Below are positions 28,821 to 37,219 of a stretch of DNA of 64,000 bases, piece by piece; position 1 is the first letter of the stretch; each line of letters starts with the position of its first letter. Below the pieces are notes generated by a model that was not told the DNA's origin, made no database searches, and worked only from the letters and a program-made list of their open reading frames with translations. This DNA comes from Streptomyces sp. Z26. GTDB taxonomy: Bacteria; Actinomycetota; Actinomycetes; Streptomycetales; Streptomycetaceae. The DNA lies in NCBI RefSeq assembly GCF_003665095.1, contig NZ_RCHV01000002.1, forward strand, positions 434,001 to 498,000, in the 5' to 3' direction. The position numbers and the translations under genes were made by a program.

Positions 28821-28879
28821 TTGCGAAGCGGAACCACGTTCCGTAACGTAGTCGGAGCAATGTTCCGCTTCCGCGGAAC
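28821..28879 (+). promoter_or_regulatory. Promoter with palindromic operators before SDR gene
   Basis: TTGCGA (28821-28826), a 17-base spacer and TAACGT (28844-28849) form a good sigma-70-like promoter. Inside the spacer is GGAAC-CAC-GTTCC (28830-28842). Just downstream GTTCC (28862-28866) and GGAAC (28875-28879) flank the palindrome TTCCGCGGAA. The GCGGAAC half-site thus occurs about four times. TetR-like repressors commonly occupy such positions, but no regulator gene is adjacent. Confidence 0.6.
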
Positions 28880-28907
28880 CCCTGCCCAGCACCGGAGGAC
28901 CGGTCGT

Positions 28908-29906
28908 ATGACCCACAGGCAGCACCCCATCCCGTCCGGCTTCACCCCCGCCGCCACCGCCGCCGACGTCCTCGCGGGCGTCGACCTGACCGGGCGGAAC
29001 GCCGTCGTCACCGGCGGCCACACCGGCATCGGCAGCGAGGTCGTCCGCGCCCTCGCCGGGGCGGGCGCCACCGTCACCACCGGCTCGCGCGACCCGGACC
29101 GGGCGCGGGAGGAGCTGGCGGAGGCGGGCATCGACGGCGTGCGGAGCGACCGGCTCGACCTGCTCGACCCCGCGTCGGTCGACGCGTTCGCCGCCCGCCT
29201 CCGTACGTCCGGCCGCCCCCTGCACATCCTCGTCAACAGCGTCGGCATCCCCGCCCCCGCCACCCGCGAACGGGACGCGCGCGGCTACGAGAAGCAGTTC
29301 GCCGTCCACCACCTCGGGCACTTCCAGCTCACCCTGGCCCTGCTGCCCGCGCTGCGCGCCGCACGCGGTGCCCGCGTCGTCAACGTCAGCTCCGGCGCGC
29401 AGCGGTTCTCCGACATCCGCTGGGACGACCCGCACTTCGACGAGGGCTACGAACCCGGCACCGCGTACGCGCAGTCCAAGACCGCCAACGTCCTGCACGC
29501 CGTCGAACTGGACCGCCGCTGGTCCGCCGACGGCGTCCGCGGCTTCGCCGCCCACCCGGGCGTCGTCGTCGGCACCAATCTGAACCGGGCGGCCGACCCG
29601 GCGGGCCACCGCGCGATGGGGCTCATCGACGAGACGGGACGACCCGTCATCGACCCCGCCGGAGGGAAGAAGAACCGCGAACAGGGCGCCGCCACCGTCG
29701 TGTTCGGCGCGGCCAGCCCGCTGCTGGACGGGCTCGGCGGCGTCTACCTCAAGGACAGCGACATCTCCGTCCTCGACGACGAGCCCCGGCCGCTCACCGC
29801 CGACAGCGTGCCGTCCGAGGTGGCGTCGCACTCCGTCGACCCGGTGTCGGCCCGGCGGCTCTGGGAGCTGAGCGAGGAGCTGCTCGCGGTACGCGTCGGG
29901 GGCTGA
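28908..29906 (+). CDS. SDR family oxidoreductase
   Basis: 332 residues, longer than classical SDRs and similar to the retinol dehydrogenase/WWOX-like subgroup. The cofactor motif TGGHTGIG lies near 43, VNVSSGAQR supplies the catalytic Ser, and YAQSKTAN the Tyr and Lys. IRWDDPHFD is typical of this subgroup. The substrate is unknown. GGAGG nine bases upstream supports the ATG at 28908; an in-frame ATG 16 codons earlier lies in the operator region. Probably inducible, given the palindromic promoter. Confidence 0.9.
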   Translation: MTHRQHPIPSGFTPAATAADVLAGVDLTGRNAVVTGGHTGIGSEVVRALAGAGATVTTGSRDPDRAREELAEAGIDGVRSDRLDLLDPASVDAFAARLRTSGRPLHILVNSVGIPAPATRERDARGYEKQFAVHHLGHFQLTLALLPALRAARGARVVNVSSGAQRFSDIRWDDPHFDEGYEPGTAYAQSKTANVLHAVELDRRWSADGVRGFAAHPGVVVGTNLNRAADPAGHRAMGLIDETGRPVIDPAGGKKNREQGAATVVFGAASPLLDGLGGVYLKDSDISVLDDEPRPLTADSVPSEVASHSVDPVSARRLWELSEELLAVRVGG

Positions 29907-29951
29907 CCGCGGTACGCCCGCACGCGTCAGTGCCCGTCCGCCCGTCCGCGT

Positions 29952-31175
29952 TCAGCGCAGGCGTACGCGCAGCCCGTCGCGCAGCCGTGTGCGCAGCCCG
30001 CGCAGCAGCGCCAGCGCGGCGCCGATCAGCAGCACGCCCGCGACCCCGGCGACGGGCGCGACCCAGCCCGGACCGTCGCCGCCGGTGTCGGGACCGGCGC
30101 CGAAGTACCGCTTCCGGTACGGCTGCGGGCCCGCCTCCTGCCGCTTCGACGAGACGCTCGCGCCGACCTCTATGGCCGCCGCCGGGTCGACGATGCCGGT
30201 GCCCAGCTCGTCGCTGCGCCCGCCCTCGGGGGTGTCCCGCGCGGTCTCCGCGATCAGCTCCTTGACCTGGGCGGGCGTCAGGTCGGGGTGCGCGGCCCGG
30301 AGGAGGGCGACCGCGCCGGAGACGAAGGCGGCGGCGGCGCTGGTGCCCCAGCCCTCGTAGTAGCGGCGGTCCGGCTCGGAGATGATCACGTCCTTGCCGG
30401 GGGCGGCGACCGTCGCGTACCAGCGGCGGGTGGAGAAGGACGCCCGGTCGCCGTGCCGGTCGACGGCGGTGGCGGCGATGACGCCGGGGTACGCGGCGGG
30501 GTACGAGATGTGGTCGCCCTCCTCGCCGCCGTTCCCCGCGGAGGCGACGACGACGGCGCCCTTGCGCAGCGCGTAGCGCACCGCCTCGTCCTCGCGGGCC
30601 TCCGGGTGGGCGGAGCCGCTGTCGTCGCCGAGGGAGAGGTTGATGACGTCGGCGCCCTGGTCGGCCGCCCAGCGGATGCCCTCCGCGAGGGCGCCGCCGC
30701 GCGACTCGCGGGCCTTGGCGCGCTGCGGGTCGCCGTCCTCCAGCAGCACCCGTACCGGCAGGATCTTCGCCTCCGGGGCCACTCCGAGCATGCCCTCCGC
30801 GCGATCGTCGCCGTGCCCGTGCCCGGCGATCAGCCCGGCCATCGCCGTACCGTGGCGGGCCCACGCCGTGTCACCGCGCCCGGCGCCGAAGCCGACGACG
30901 TCCTTGCCGGCGAGGACGGTGCCGCTGAGGTCGGGGTGGGTGGCGTCGACGCCGGTGTCGAGGACGGCCACGGTGACGCCCTCGCCCTTGGTGGTCTGCC
31001 AGGCGTCGCGCGCGTGGAGCGCCTCGAGGCCCCACTGGCGCGACTGGATGTCCGCACCGGAGGCGTACGCGGTGCCGGGCGCGGCCACCAGCGCGGGCCC
31101 GGCCGCGCACAGCAGTACGACGACGGCCGCGCGCGGCACGGCGTAGGGGCGGCGGGTGGGGCGGGTCGTGGTCAT
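29952..31175 (-). CDS. Mycosin-like membrane-anchored subtilisin (S8) protease
   Basis: 407 residues. A signal peptide (about 1-39) leads into the S8 domain with the triad Asp73 (AVLDTGVD), His109 (RHGTAMAG) and Ser279 (GTSAAAAF), plus the oxyanion Asn215 (SAGNGG). After a Pro/Arg linker a single transmembrane helix (about 371-392) and a basic tail anchor it. This is the architecture of type VII secretion-associated mycosins (MycP), but no ESX core genes are in the window. The ATG overlaps the upstream gene's stop by four bases (ATGA), so the two are translationally coupled. Confidence 0.92.
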   Translation of the reverse strand: MTTTRPTRRPYAVPRAAVVVLLCAAGPALVAAPGTAYASGADIQSRQWGLEALHARDAWQTTKGEGVTVAVLDTGVDATHPDLSGTVLAGKDVVGFGAGRGDTAWARHGTAMAGLIAGHGHGDDRAEGMLGVAPEAKILPVRVLLEDGDPQRAKARESRGGALAEGIRWAADQGADVINLSLGDDSGSAHPEAREDEAVRYALRKGAVVVASAGNGGEEGDHISYPAAYPGVIAATAVDRHGDRASFSTRRWYATVAAPGKDVIISEPDRRYYEGWGTSAAAAFVSGAVALLRAAHPDLTPAQVKELIAETARDTPEGGRSDELGTGIVDPAAAIEVGASVSSKRQEAGPQPYRKRYFGAGPDTGGDGPGWVAPVAGVAGVLLIGAALALLRGLRTRLRDGLRVRLR

Positions 31176-32407
31176 GACGGGTCTTCCGGTTCCTCGCGGC
31201 CGGGCAGCTCCGCGCGGAGGCCGCGTTCGACGTGCTCCGCGATGCTCTGGGCGTCGTGCCCGAGCCCGGCCTGCGCGGCGGCCGTCGTACGGCCCTTGGC
31301 GGTGGCCTCGGCGGCGGGCTGCGGGTCGGTGACGGTACGGCCGTCCGCGAAGCCGGACACCGTGTAGACCACGGCGGGCGCGTCGGTCAGGACGCTGAGG
31401 GTCCAGCTGGCGCGCTGCGGGTCGGCGAAGTCGGCGGCGACGGTGCCCCGCGCCGGGTAGGCGCGGGGCATGAGGTCCGGGCGGTCGCCGAGCTTCTCCT
31501 CGGCGAACCGCTCCCGCAGCGTGCCCATCCCCTCCTCGTCGGCCTCGGTGAAGACGATGCCGACGGTGGTGACGCTGCTGCTCGTCTCGTCCGCGTACGT
31601 CGCCCGTACGAGTCGCTGGCAGCCCACCGGCGCGAGGGCGTGGGCGAGGGACGCGTCGAAGGCGTTCGCGCAGTCGCTGTCGGGGGCGACGGCGACGCGG
31701 GTCCAGGTGCGGTCCGCGCCGCCGGGGCCCGCGCCCTCGCCCCGGACGGTGCGCGGGAAGAGGGTGTCGACGGGCACGGTGTGCCACAGCTGCCGCGACG
31801 CGTCGTACTCCGCCGCCGCGCCCGTCTCGGCGCCCGCGTCGTCGGTGAACCAGATGCCCGTACCGACGCCGCCGAGCAACCCCGTCCCCAGCACCAGGCA
31901 GGCCACCGCGGCGACCGTGCGCCGTGAGGGCCGGGCGGCGTGCGCCGCGGTCGGGCGCAGCTGGAAGGTGGACGAGTCGGCCGGGTGGCTGCCCGGCGGC
32001 CCGTCGCCGGAGCGGCGGGCGGCCGGGGCGGCCGACGCCGCGGAGGTGCCCGGCGCCTGCCGTACGGGCTCCGCCCCCGCGCGGCGCGGTCCGGTCAGCG
32101 GCTCGCCGGTGGGCGGCGGGGGCTGCGGCGGCATGGTCGGGCGCGGCGGGCGCCGTACGGCGCGGGCCGGCGCGGCGGCGGGCCCGTCGGGCAGCCGGTC
32201 GGCGGCGCGCGGCGGGCCGGGCGGCTCCTCGGCGGGGCGCGGCACGGTGGCGCGCGGCGGCTTCGCGGGCCGGGGCGGCACGGCCGGGGGCGGCGGCGAG
32301 GTCGGGCGCGGCGGCGCGGACGGCCGCTCGGGCGGCTCCGGCACGCGTGCGGCCACGACGGGCCGTGTGGTCCCGGACGCGGCGGAGGGTTCGGTGTCCC
32401 TGCTCAC
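31172..32407 (-). CDS. Pro-rich single-pass membrane protein coupled to mycosin
   Basis: 411 residues, unrecognised as a named family. About 155 cytoplasmic residues are extremely Pro/Ala/Arg-rich and probably disordered. One transmembrane helix follows (TVAAVACLVLGTGLLGGV, roughly 160-180), then an extracellular domain of about 225 residues with two cysteines (DSDCANAF and PVGCQRL) that may form a disulfide, and alternating strand-like segments. The stop overlaps the mycosin start, implying a functional pair, perhaps substrate, scaffold or regulator of the protease. The GTG at 32407 has GGAGG nine bases upstream. Confidence 0.85.
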   Translation of the reverse strand: MSRDTEPSAASGTTRPVVAARVPEPPERPSAPPRPTSPPPPAVPPRPAKPPRATVPRPAEEPPGPPRAADRLPDGPAAAPARAVRRPPRPTMPPQPPPPTGEPLTGPRRAGAEPVRQAPGTSAASAAPAARRSGDGPPGSHPADSSTFQLRPTAAHAARPSRRTVAAVACLVLGTGLLGGVGTGIWFTDDAGAETGAAAEYDASRQLWHTVPVDTLFPRTVRGEGAGPGGADRTWTRVAVAPDSDCANAFDASLAHALAPVGCQRLVRATYADETSSSVTTVGIVFTEADEEGMGTLRERFAEEKLGDRPDLMPRAYPARGTVAADFADPQRASWTLSVLTDAPAVVYTVSGFADGRTVTDPQPAAEATAKGRTTAAAQAGLGHDAQSIAEHVERGLRAELPGREEPEDPS

Positions 32408-32603
32408 CCGTGCATCCTCCAGCTCCCGCCTCGCGCCGCCCACGGCGCACGCCCGTGTGCGGGGCGGCTCAGGTCCGCAACCCGTCAACGCACCGCGCCC
32501 TGACGGGTCGTGGTGTGCGCGGTCACTCTACGGGGCCGGGCGGTGCTTCCGGCAACCGGAGCGGGGACTGGGCGCGGGGCCGCCGCTCTGGCAAGCTGCC
32601 CGG

Positions 32604-33818
32604 GTGTTCGATACGACTGCCGATCTCGGCGCCGACAGGTCCCGCTACGACCGTGCCACCGCCCACCTGGAGGCGCCGCTGGCGATCGTCGACCTGGACG
32701 CGTTCGACGCCAACGCCGCCGACCTCGTACGCCGCGCGGGCGGCAAGCCGATCCGCGTCGCGAGCAAGTCCGTACGCTGCCGGGCGCTGCTGGAACGGGT
32801 GCTGGCCCGCGACGGCTTCGCCGGGGTGCTGAGCTACACGCTCGCCGAGTCGCTGTGGCTCGCCCGCGCCGGGGTGCCGGACGTGCTGCTGGCGTACCCG
32901 TCGGCGGACCGGCCCGCGTACGCCGAGCTGGCCGCCGACCCGAAGCTGGCCGGGGCGGTGACCGTGATGGTCGACGACCCGGCGCAGCTGGAGCTGATCG
33001 ACGCCGCGCGGGACGGCGGCCGGGAGGAGATCCGCGTCTGCCTCGAACTCGACACGTCGCTGCGGCTGTTCGGCGGCCGGGTACGGGTCGGCGCGCGCCG
33101 TTCGCCGCTGCGCTCCCCCGCCGAACTGGCCGCGCTGGCCCGGTCGGTGGCCCGCAGGCCCGGTTTCCGGCTGGTCGGCGTGATGGCGTACGAGGGGCAC
33201 GTGGCGGGCGTGGGCGACGCGGTGCCCGGCCGTCCGCTGCGGTCGCGCGGGGTGCGGCTGATGCAGGCGGCGGCGCGGCGGGAGCTGGCGGCGCGGCGGG
33301 ACGCGGCCGTACGGGCGGTGCGCGCGATCGCGCCCGACCTGGAGTTCGTGAACGGCGGGGGCACCGGCAGCGTGCAGCACACCGCTGCCGAGGACGCGGT
33401 GACGGAGATCGCGGCGGGCTCGGGGCTGTTCGTGCCGCGGCTGTTCGACACGTACACGTCGTTCACGGGGCGGGCCGCCGCGCTGTTCGCGCAGCCCGTC
33501 GTACGGCGCCCGGGGATCGGCGTGGTCACGGTGCTGGGCGGCGGCTACCCGGCGTCCGGCGCGCCCGGCGGCGACCGGCTGCCGCAGCCGTACCTGCCGG
33601 AGGGGCTGCGCTACGACCCGATGGAGGGGCCCGGCGAGGTGCAGACGCCGCTGCTGGGCGCGCCCGCCGACGACCTGCTGATCGGTGACAAGGTGTGGTT
33701 CCGGCACGCGAAGGCCGGTGAACTGTGCGAGCGGTTCGCGGAGTTGCACCTCGTCGAGGGGCGCGCGGTGACGGCGACCGTGCCGACGTACCGGGGCGAG
33801 GGGCGCACGTTCCTCTGA
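32604..33818 (+). CDS. Amino acid deaminase/aldolase, alanine-racemase-fold PLP enzyme
   Basis: 404 residues. The N-terminal TIM barrel starts LAIVDLDAFDANAADLVRRA and has the PLP lysine in VASKSVRC. The motif LELDTSLRLFGG and a C-terminal beta domain with GGGYPASG and DKVWFRHAKAGELCERF follow. This is the D-threonine aldolase/D-serine dehydratase-like group rather than a true alanine racemase. The substrate is probably a D- or hydroxy-amino acid, but this is inference. The GTG at 32604 is the first in-frame start after the promoter region; no strong ribosome binding site is seen. Confidence 0.88.
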   Translation: MFDTTADLGADRSRYDRATAHLEAPLAIVDLDAFDANAADLVRRAGGKPIRVASKSVRCRALLERVLARDGFAGVLSYTLAESLWLARAGVPDVLLAYPSADRPAYAELAADPKLAGAVTVMVDDPAQLELIDAARDGGREEIRVCLELDTSLRLFGGRVRVGARRSPLRSPAELAALARSVARRPGFRLVGVMAYEGHVAGVGDAVPGRPLRSRGVRLMQAAARRELAARRDAAVRAVRAIAPDLEFVNGGGTGSVQHTAAEDAVTEIAAGSGLFVPRLFDTYTSFTGRAAALFAQPVVRRPGIGVVTVLGGGYPASGAPGGDRLPQPYLPEGLRYDPMEGPGEVQTPLLGAPADDLLIGDKVWFRHAKAGELCERFAELHLVEGRAVTATVPTYRGEGRTFL

Positions 33819-33859
33819 CGAAGCGCGTCCCTCTGACCAGGCACGTCCGCTGACGGAAC

Positions 33860-33892
33860 GGGCCCGCGCCCCCGGGCGGGGGACGCGGGTCC
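33860..33892. terminator. Hairpin between convergent deaminase and DUF2510 genes
   Basis: GGGCCCGCGCCCCC (33860-33873) pairs with the strand at 33878-33892, with a GGGC loop and two imperfect positions. It lies in the 79-base convergent gap and could serve both genes. Confidence 0.5.
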
Positions 33893-33897
33893 GCGCG

Positions 33898-34788
33898 TCA
33901 CACCTGTTCGCTGCTGCCGTCGTCCTCCGCGACCGTGCCCTCGGTGATCCCGTCCACGATCTTGTCCATCGCGCTGAGCGGCGGCGCCTCGTCGTCGATG
34001 TCGAACCCGCTGCGCAGCACCAGCATCTGCCCGGAGCCGTCGGGGTGCGCGAAGGCGACGGACTCCACGTACGCGTCGGGGCCGACCTTGTTCTCGATCT
34101 TCCAGCGGACGCGGTAGCCGTCCTGCCCCGCGACCTCCACCTTCCCGGCCTTCAGCTGCTCGTGCTCGTCGATCCCGCCGTAGACGTCCTCGCTGTACGA
34201 GGTGTCGGCGTTCTGCTCGATGTCGGCCTTGGCGACGGACTCGGGCGAGCCGCCGCCGGGGGCGTTCATCAGGGTCGAGCCGCCGCGTACGCACTCCGGC
34301 CCGCGCTCGCCCGGACAGTCGTAGCGGGTGGTGGTGACCGAGGCGCCACCCGCGCCGGGGGTGCGCTCCCAGCCGCCGAGGAGCGGGAGTTTGACGCCCT
34401 GCGGCAGACCCTCCTGGGGGCCGCCCTCCTCCGGCGCGTCGCCCTCGGGCCCCTGCGGGTCGCCCTCTCCACCGGGCGACTCCGGGGCGCCGGACGGTGC
34501 CGGACTGCGCGCCCCGTCGTCGTCCCCGTCCCCGTCGTCGTCGGAGCCGCCGAAGACGAGCACGCCGCCGACGATCAGCGCCAGGGTCACGACCACGGCG
34601 GCGCCGATCCCGGCTATGAGCGGGCCGCGCGAGGCGGGGGGCGGGGGCGGCGCGGGGACGCCCGGCATCATCGGGTAGCCGGGGGCGCGGGTGTGCTCCG
34701 TCCACGCCGCACCGTCCCACCAGCGTTCCAGGGCGGGGCCGTTGCCTGTGTGCCCTGGGTCTGGGTACCAGCCGGGCGGTGTCGTCAT
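33898..34788 (-). CDS. DUF2510 domain-containing membrane protein
   Basis: 296 residues. The N-terminal DUF2510 motif PPGWYPDP...LERWWDGAAWTEHT (4-34) is followed by a Pro-rich linker, one transmembrane helix (about 57-82), an acidic/Pro/Gly linker and an extracellular domain containing two cysteines (YDCPGERGPECVRGG). The function is unknown; the topology suggests a surface-exposed sensor or lipid-associated protein. Either the ATG at 34788 or a GTG two codons earlier could start it. TAGGGT seven bases before that GTG suggests a leaderless transcript. Confidence 0.85.
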   Translation of the reverse strand: MTTPPGWYPDPGHTGNGPALERWWDGAAWTEHTRAPGYPMMPGVPAPPPPPASRGPLIAGIGAAVVVTLALIVGGVLVFGGSDDDGDGDDDGARSPAPSGAPESPGGEGDPQGPEGDAPEEGGPQEGLPQGVKLPLLGGWERTPGAGGASVTTTRYDCPGERGPECVRGGSTLMNAPGGGSPESVAKADIEQNADTSYSEDVYGGIDEHEQLKAGKVEVAGQDGYRVRWKIENKVGPDAYVESVAFAHPDGSGQMLVLRSGFDIDDEAPPLSAMDKIVDGITEGTVAEDDGSSEQV

Positions 34789-34910
34789 GGTCACAGAAAG
34801 AACCCTAGGGCAACACACGTACGAGTGGCGCGCCAGGCGGCGGACCGGACCGCGCGCACGCCCACCGGGCGGCGCCCGTACGCCCGCCGCGCCGACCGGC
34901 GCGCCCGCGG

Positions 34911-35744
34911 TCACTGCGGCGTGACGTACGCGCCCGCGATGCCGCCGTCCACGAGGAACTCGCTCGCGTTCACGAACGACGAGTCGTCGCTCGCCAGGAA
35001 CGCCACCGCCGCCGCGATCTCCTCCGCCTCCGCGAACCGGCCCGCGGGCACGTGCACCAGCCGCCGCAGCGCGCGCTCCGGGTCCTTCGCGAACAGCTCC
35101 TGGAGCAGCGGGGTGTTGACCGGGCCGGGGCACAGCGCGTTGACGCGGATGCCCTCGCGGGCGAACTGCACGCCCAGCTCGCGCGACATCGCCAGTACGC
35201 CGCCCTTCGACGCGGTGTAGCTGATCTGGGAGGTGGCGGCGCCCATCACGGCCACGAACGAGGCGGTGTTGATGATCGAGCCGCGGCCCTGTTCGCGCAT
35301 GTACGGGATGGCCTGACGGCAGCAGAGGTAGACGGAGGTGAGGTTGACGTGCTGGACCCGCTGCCAGGCGTCCAGCTCGGTGGTGAGGATCGAGTCGTCG
35401 TCGGGGGGCGAGATCCCGGCGTTGTTGAAGGCGATGTCCACCGAGCCGTACGTGTCGTTCGCCGTCCGGAACAGCGCCTCGACCTGGTCCGCGTCCGTCA
35501 CGTCCGTCTCCACGAACAGCCCGCCGGTCTGCTCGGCGGCGGCCTTGCCCCGTTCGGTGTCGACGTCCGCGCAGACGACGTGGGCGCCCTCGGACGCGAG
35601 GCGCAGCGCGGAGGCGAGCCCGATGCCGCTGCCCGCGCCGGTCACCACGGCGGTGCGGCCCACCAGCCGTCGGCAGACGGGCCGTTCGGTGGCGGCGGCC
35701 GTCGCCAGGGTCGGGTCGGCGGCGTTGTCGGGTGCTGCTGTCAC
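34911..35744 (-). CDS. SDR family oxidoreductase in the ethanolamine-type island
   Basis: 277 residues. The cofactor motif TGAGSGIG is at 35-42, NNAG follows VDIAF, and the catalytic residues lie in NTASFVAVMGAATSQISYTASKGG (split as NTASF and SYTASKGG). It resembles 3-oxoacyl-ACP reductase-type SDRs. The GTG at 35744 overlaps the aldehyde dehydrogenase stop by four bases, so the two are coupled. Here it could oxidise the alcohol of gamma-glutamylethanolamide to the aldehyde, by context only. Confidence 0.9.
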   Translation of the reverse strand: MTAAPDNAADPTLATAAATERPVCRRLVGRTAVVTGAGSGIGLASALRLASEGAHVVCADVDTERGKAAAEQTGGLFVETDVTDADQVEALFRTANDTYGSVDIAFNNAGISPPDDDSILTTELDAWQRVQHVNLTSVYLCCRQAIPYMREQGRGSIINTASFVAVMGAATSQISYTASKGGVLAMSRELGVQFAREGIRVNALCPGPVNTPLLQELFAKDPERALRRLVHVPAGRFAEAEEIAAAVAFLASDDSSFVNASEFLVDGGIAGAYVTPQ

Positions 35745-37126
35745 TGCTGCTCCTCTGTGCTCAGGAAGACGTTCTTGGTCTCGGTGAAGGAGTCGAGGGC
35801 GTCCGGGCCCAGCTCGCGGCCGAGTCCGGACCGGCCGTAGCCGCCGAAGGGGGTCGAGTAGCGCACGCTGCTGTGCGAGTTCACGGAGAGGTTGCCCGCC
35901 GCGACGGCGCGGGAGACGCGCAGGGCGCGGCCCACGTCGCGGGTCCAGACGGAGCCGGACAGCCCGTACTCGGTGGCGTTGGCCAGGCGTACGGCGTCCG
36001 CCTCGTCCTCGAACGGGAGCACCACCGCGACCGGCCCGAAGATCTCCTCGACGGCCGTACGGTCGCCGGGGTCGGCCGCCAGCACGGTCGCCGGATACCA
36101 GTGGCCGGGCCCCTCCGGCACCTGCCCGCGGATCAGCGCGGGCGCGTCCTCCGGCACGTAGCCGCGGACCCGTTCGCGGTGGGCGGCCGAGATCAGCGGG
36201 CCCATCAGCGTCGCCGGGTCGGCGGGATCACCGGCGGTGAACTCCCGTACGGCGGGCTCCAGTCGCGCCAGGAAGTCGTCGTAGACCTCGCGCTGTACGA
36301 GGATGCGGCTGCGGGCGCAGCAGTCCTGGCCGGTGTTGTCGAGGAACGAGCCGGGGGCGGCCGCCGCCGCGCGGGCCACGTCGGCGTCCGCGAAGACGAT
36401 GTTGGGGCTCTTGCCGCCGAGTTCGAGGGTCACGCGCTTCACGCCCGCCGCGCACTTCGCCATGATCTCCCGGCCGACCGCCGTCGAGCCGGTGAACACC
36501 ACCTTGGCGACGCCGGGGTGGTCGACGAGCGCGCTCCCCGTGACCGGCCCGGCGCCGGGCAGCACCTGGAACAGGTCCTCGGGCAGGCCCGCTTCGAGCG
36601 CCAGCTCCGCCAGCCGCAGCGCGGTGAGCGGGGTGGTCTCGGCGGGCTTGAGCAGCACCGCGTTCCCGGCGGCGAGCGCGGGCGCGGTGCCCCAGGCGGC
36701 CACCGGCATCGGGAAGTTCCACGGCGCGATGACGGCGACGACGCCGAGGGGTTCCGCGAAGGTGAGGTTCACGCCGCCCGCGACGGGGATCTGGCGCCCG
36801 TTGAGGCGCTCGACGCCGCCCGCGGCGTAGTCGAGCAGGTCGCGTACGTTGCCCGCCTCCCAGCGCGCGTTGCCGACGGGGTGGCCCGCCTCCCGTACCT
36901 CCGTCCACGCCAGCTCCTCGACGTGCGCGTCCACGACGGACGCGAAGCGCCGCAGCAGCCGGGCGCGGTCGGCGGGCGCCAGGGCCGCCCAGCGGGACTG
37001 CGCGGCGGCGGCCCGTGCGACGGCGGCGTCGACGTCGTGGGGCGCGGTGGCGGGGACGGTGGCCACGACCTCCTCGGTGGCGGGGTTGACGACCTGGTGT
37101 TCCCGCGGGGGGTCCTGTGCGTGCAC
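35741..37126 (-). CDS. Aldehyde dehydrogenase, gamma-glutamyl-aldehyde type by context
   Basis: 461 residues, NAD(P)-dependent aldehyde dehydrogenase superfamily. Motifs: APWNFPM and KPAETTPLTA for cofactor, the general-base Glu in LELGGKSPNIVF, and the catalytic Cys in NTGQDCCARSR. The family oxidises aldehydes to acids. Next to a gamma-glutamyl ligase the likely substrate is a gamma-glutamylated aldehyde, as for PuuC. It is preceded by 93 bases containing a 14-base direct repeat and followed by the coupled SDR. The GTG at 37126 has AAAGGA eight bases upstream. Confidence 0.93.
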   Translation of the reverse strand: MHAQDPPREHQVVNPATEEVVATVPATAPHDVDAAVARAAAAQSRWAALAPADRARLLRRFASVVDAHVEELAWTEVREAGHPVGNARWEAGNVRDLLDYAAGGVERLNGRQIPVAGGVNLTFAEPLGVVAVIAPWNFPMPVAAWGTAPALAAGNAVLLKPAETTPLTALRLAELALEAGLPEDLFQVLPGAGPVTGSALVDHPGVAKVVFTGSTAVGREIMAKCAAGVKRVTLELGGKSPNIVFADADVARAAAAAPGSFLDNTGQDCCARSRILVQREVYDDFLARLEPAVREFTAGDPADPATLMGPLISAAHRERVRGYVPEDAPALIRGQVPEGPGHWYPATVLAADPGDRTAVEEIFGPVAVVLPFEDEADAVRLANATEYGLSGSVWTRDVGRALRVSRAVAAGNLSVNSHSSVRYSTPFGGYGRSGLGRELGPDALDSFTETKNVFLSTEEQQ

Positions 37127-37153
37127 GCTGGGGTCCTTTGGCTGTGCCGGGGT

Positions 37154-37195
37154 TCGGGGGCTCGTGGCGGTGCCGGGGGGGTCGGGGGCTCGTGG
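37154..37195. repeat. 14-base direct repeat in the glnA4-aldehyde dehydrogenase spacer
   Basis: TCGGGGGCTCGTGG occurs at 37154-37167 and 37182-37195, a 28-base period. It may be slippage-derived; no function is apparent. Confidence 0.7.
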
Positions 37196-37219
37196 GGCCG
37201 GGGTCGAGCGGCCCGGGGC

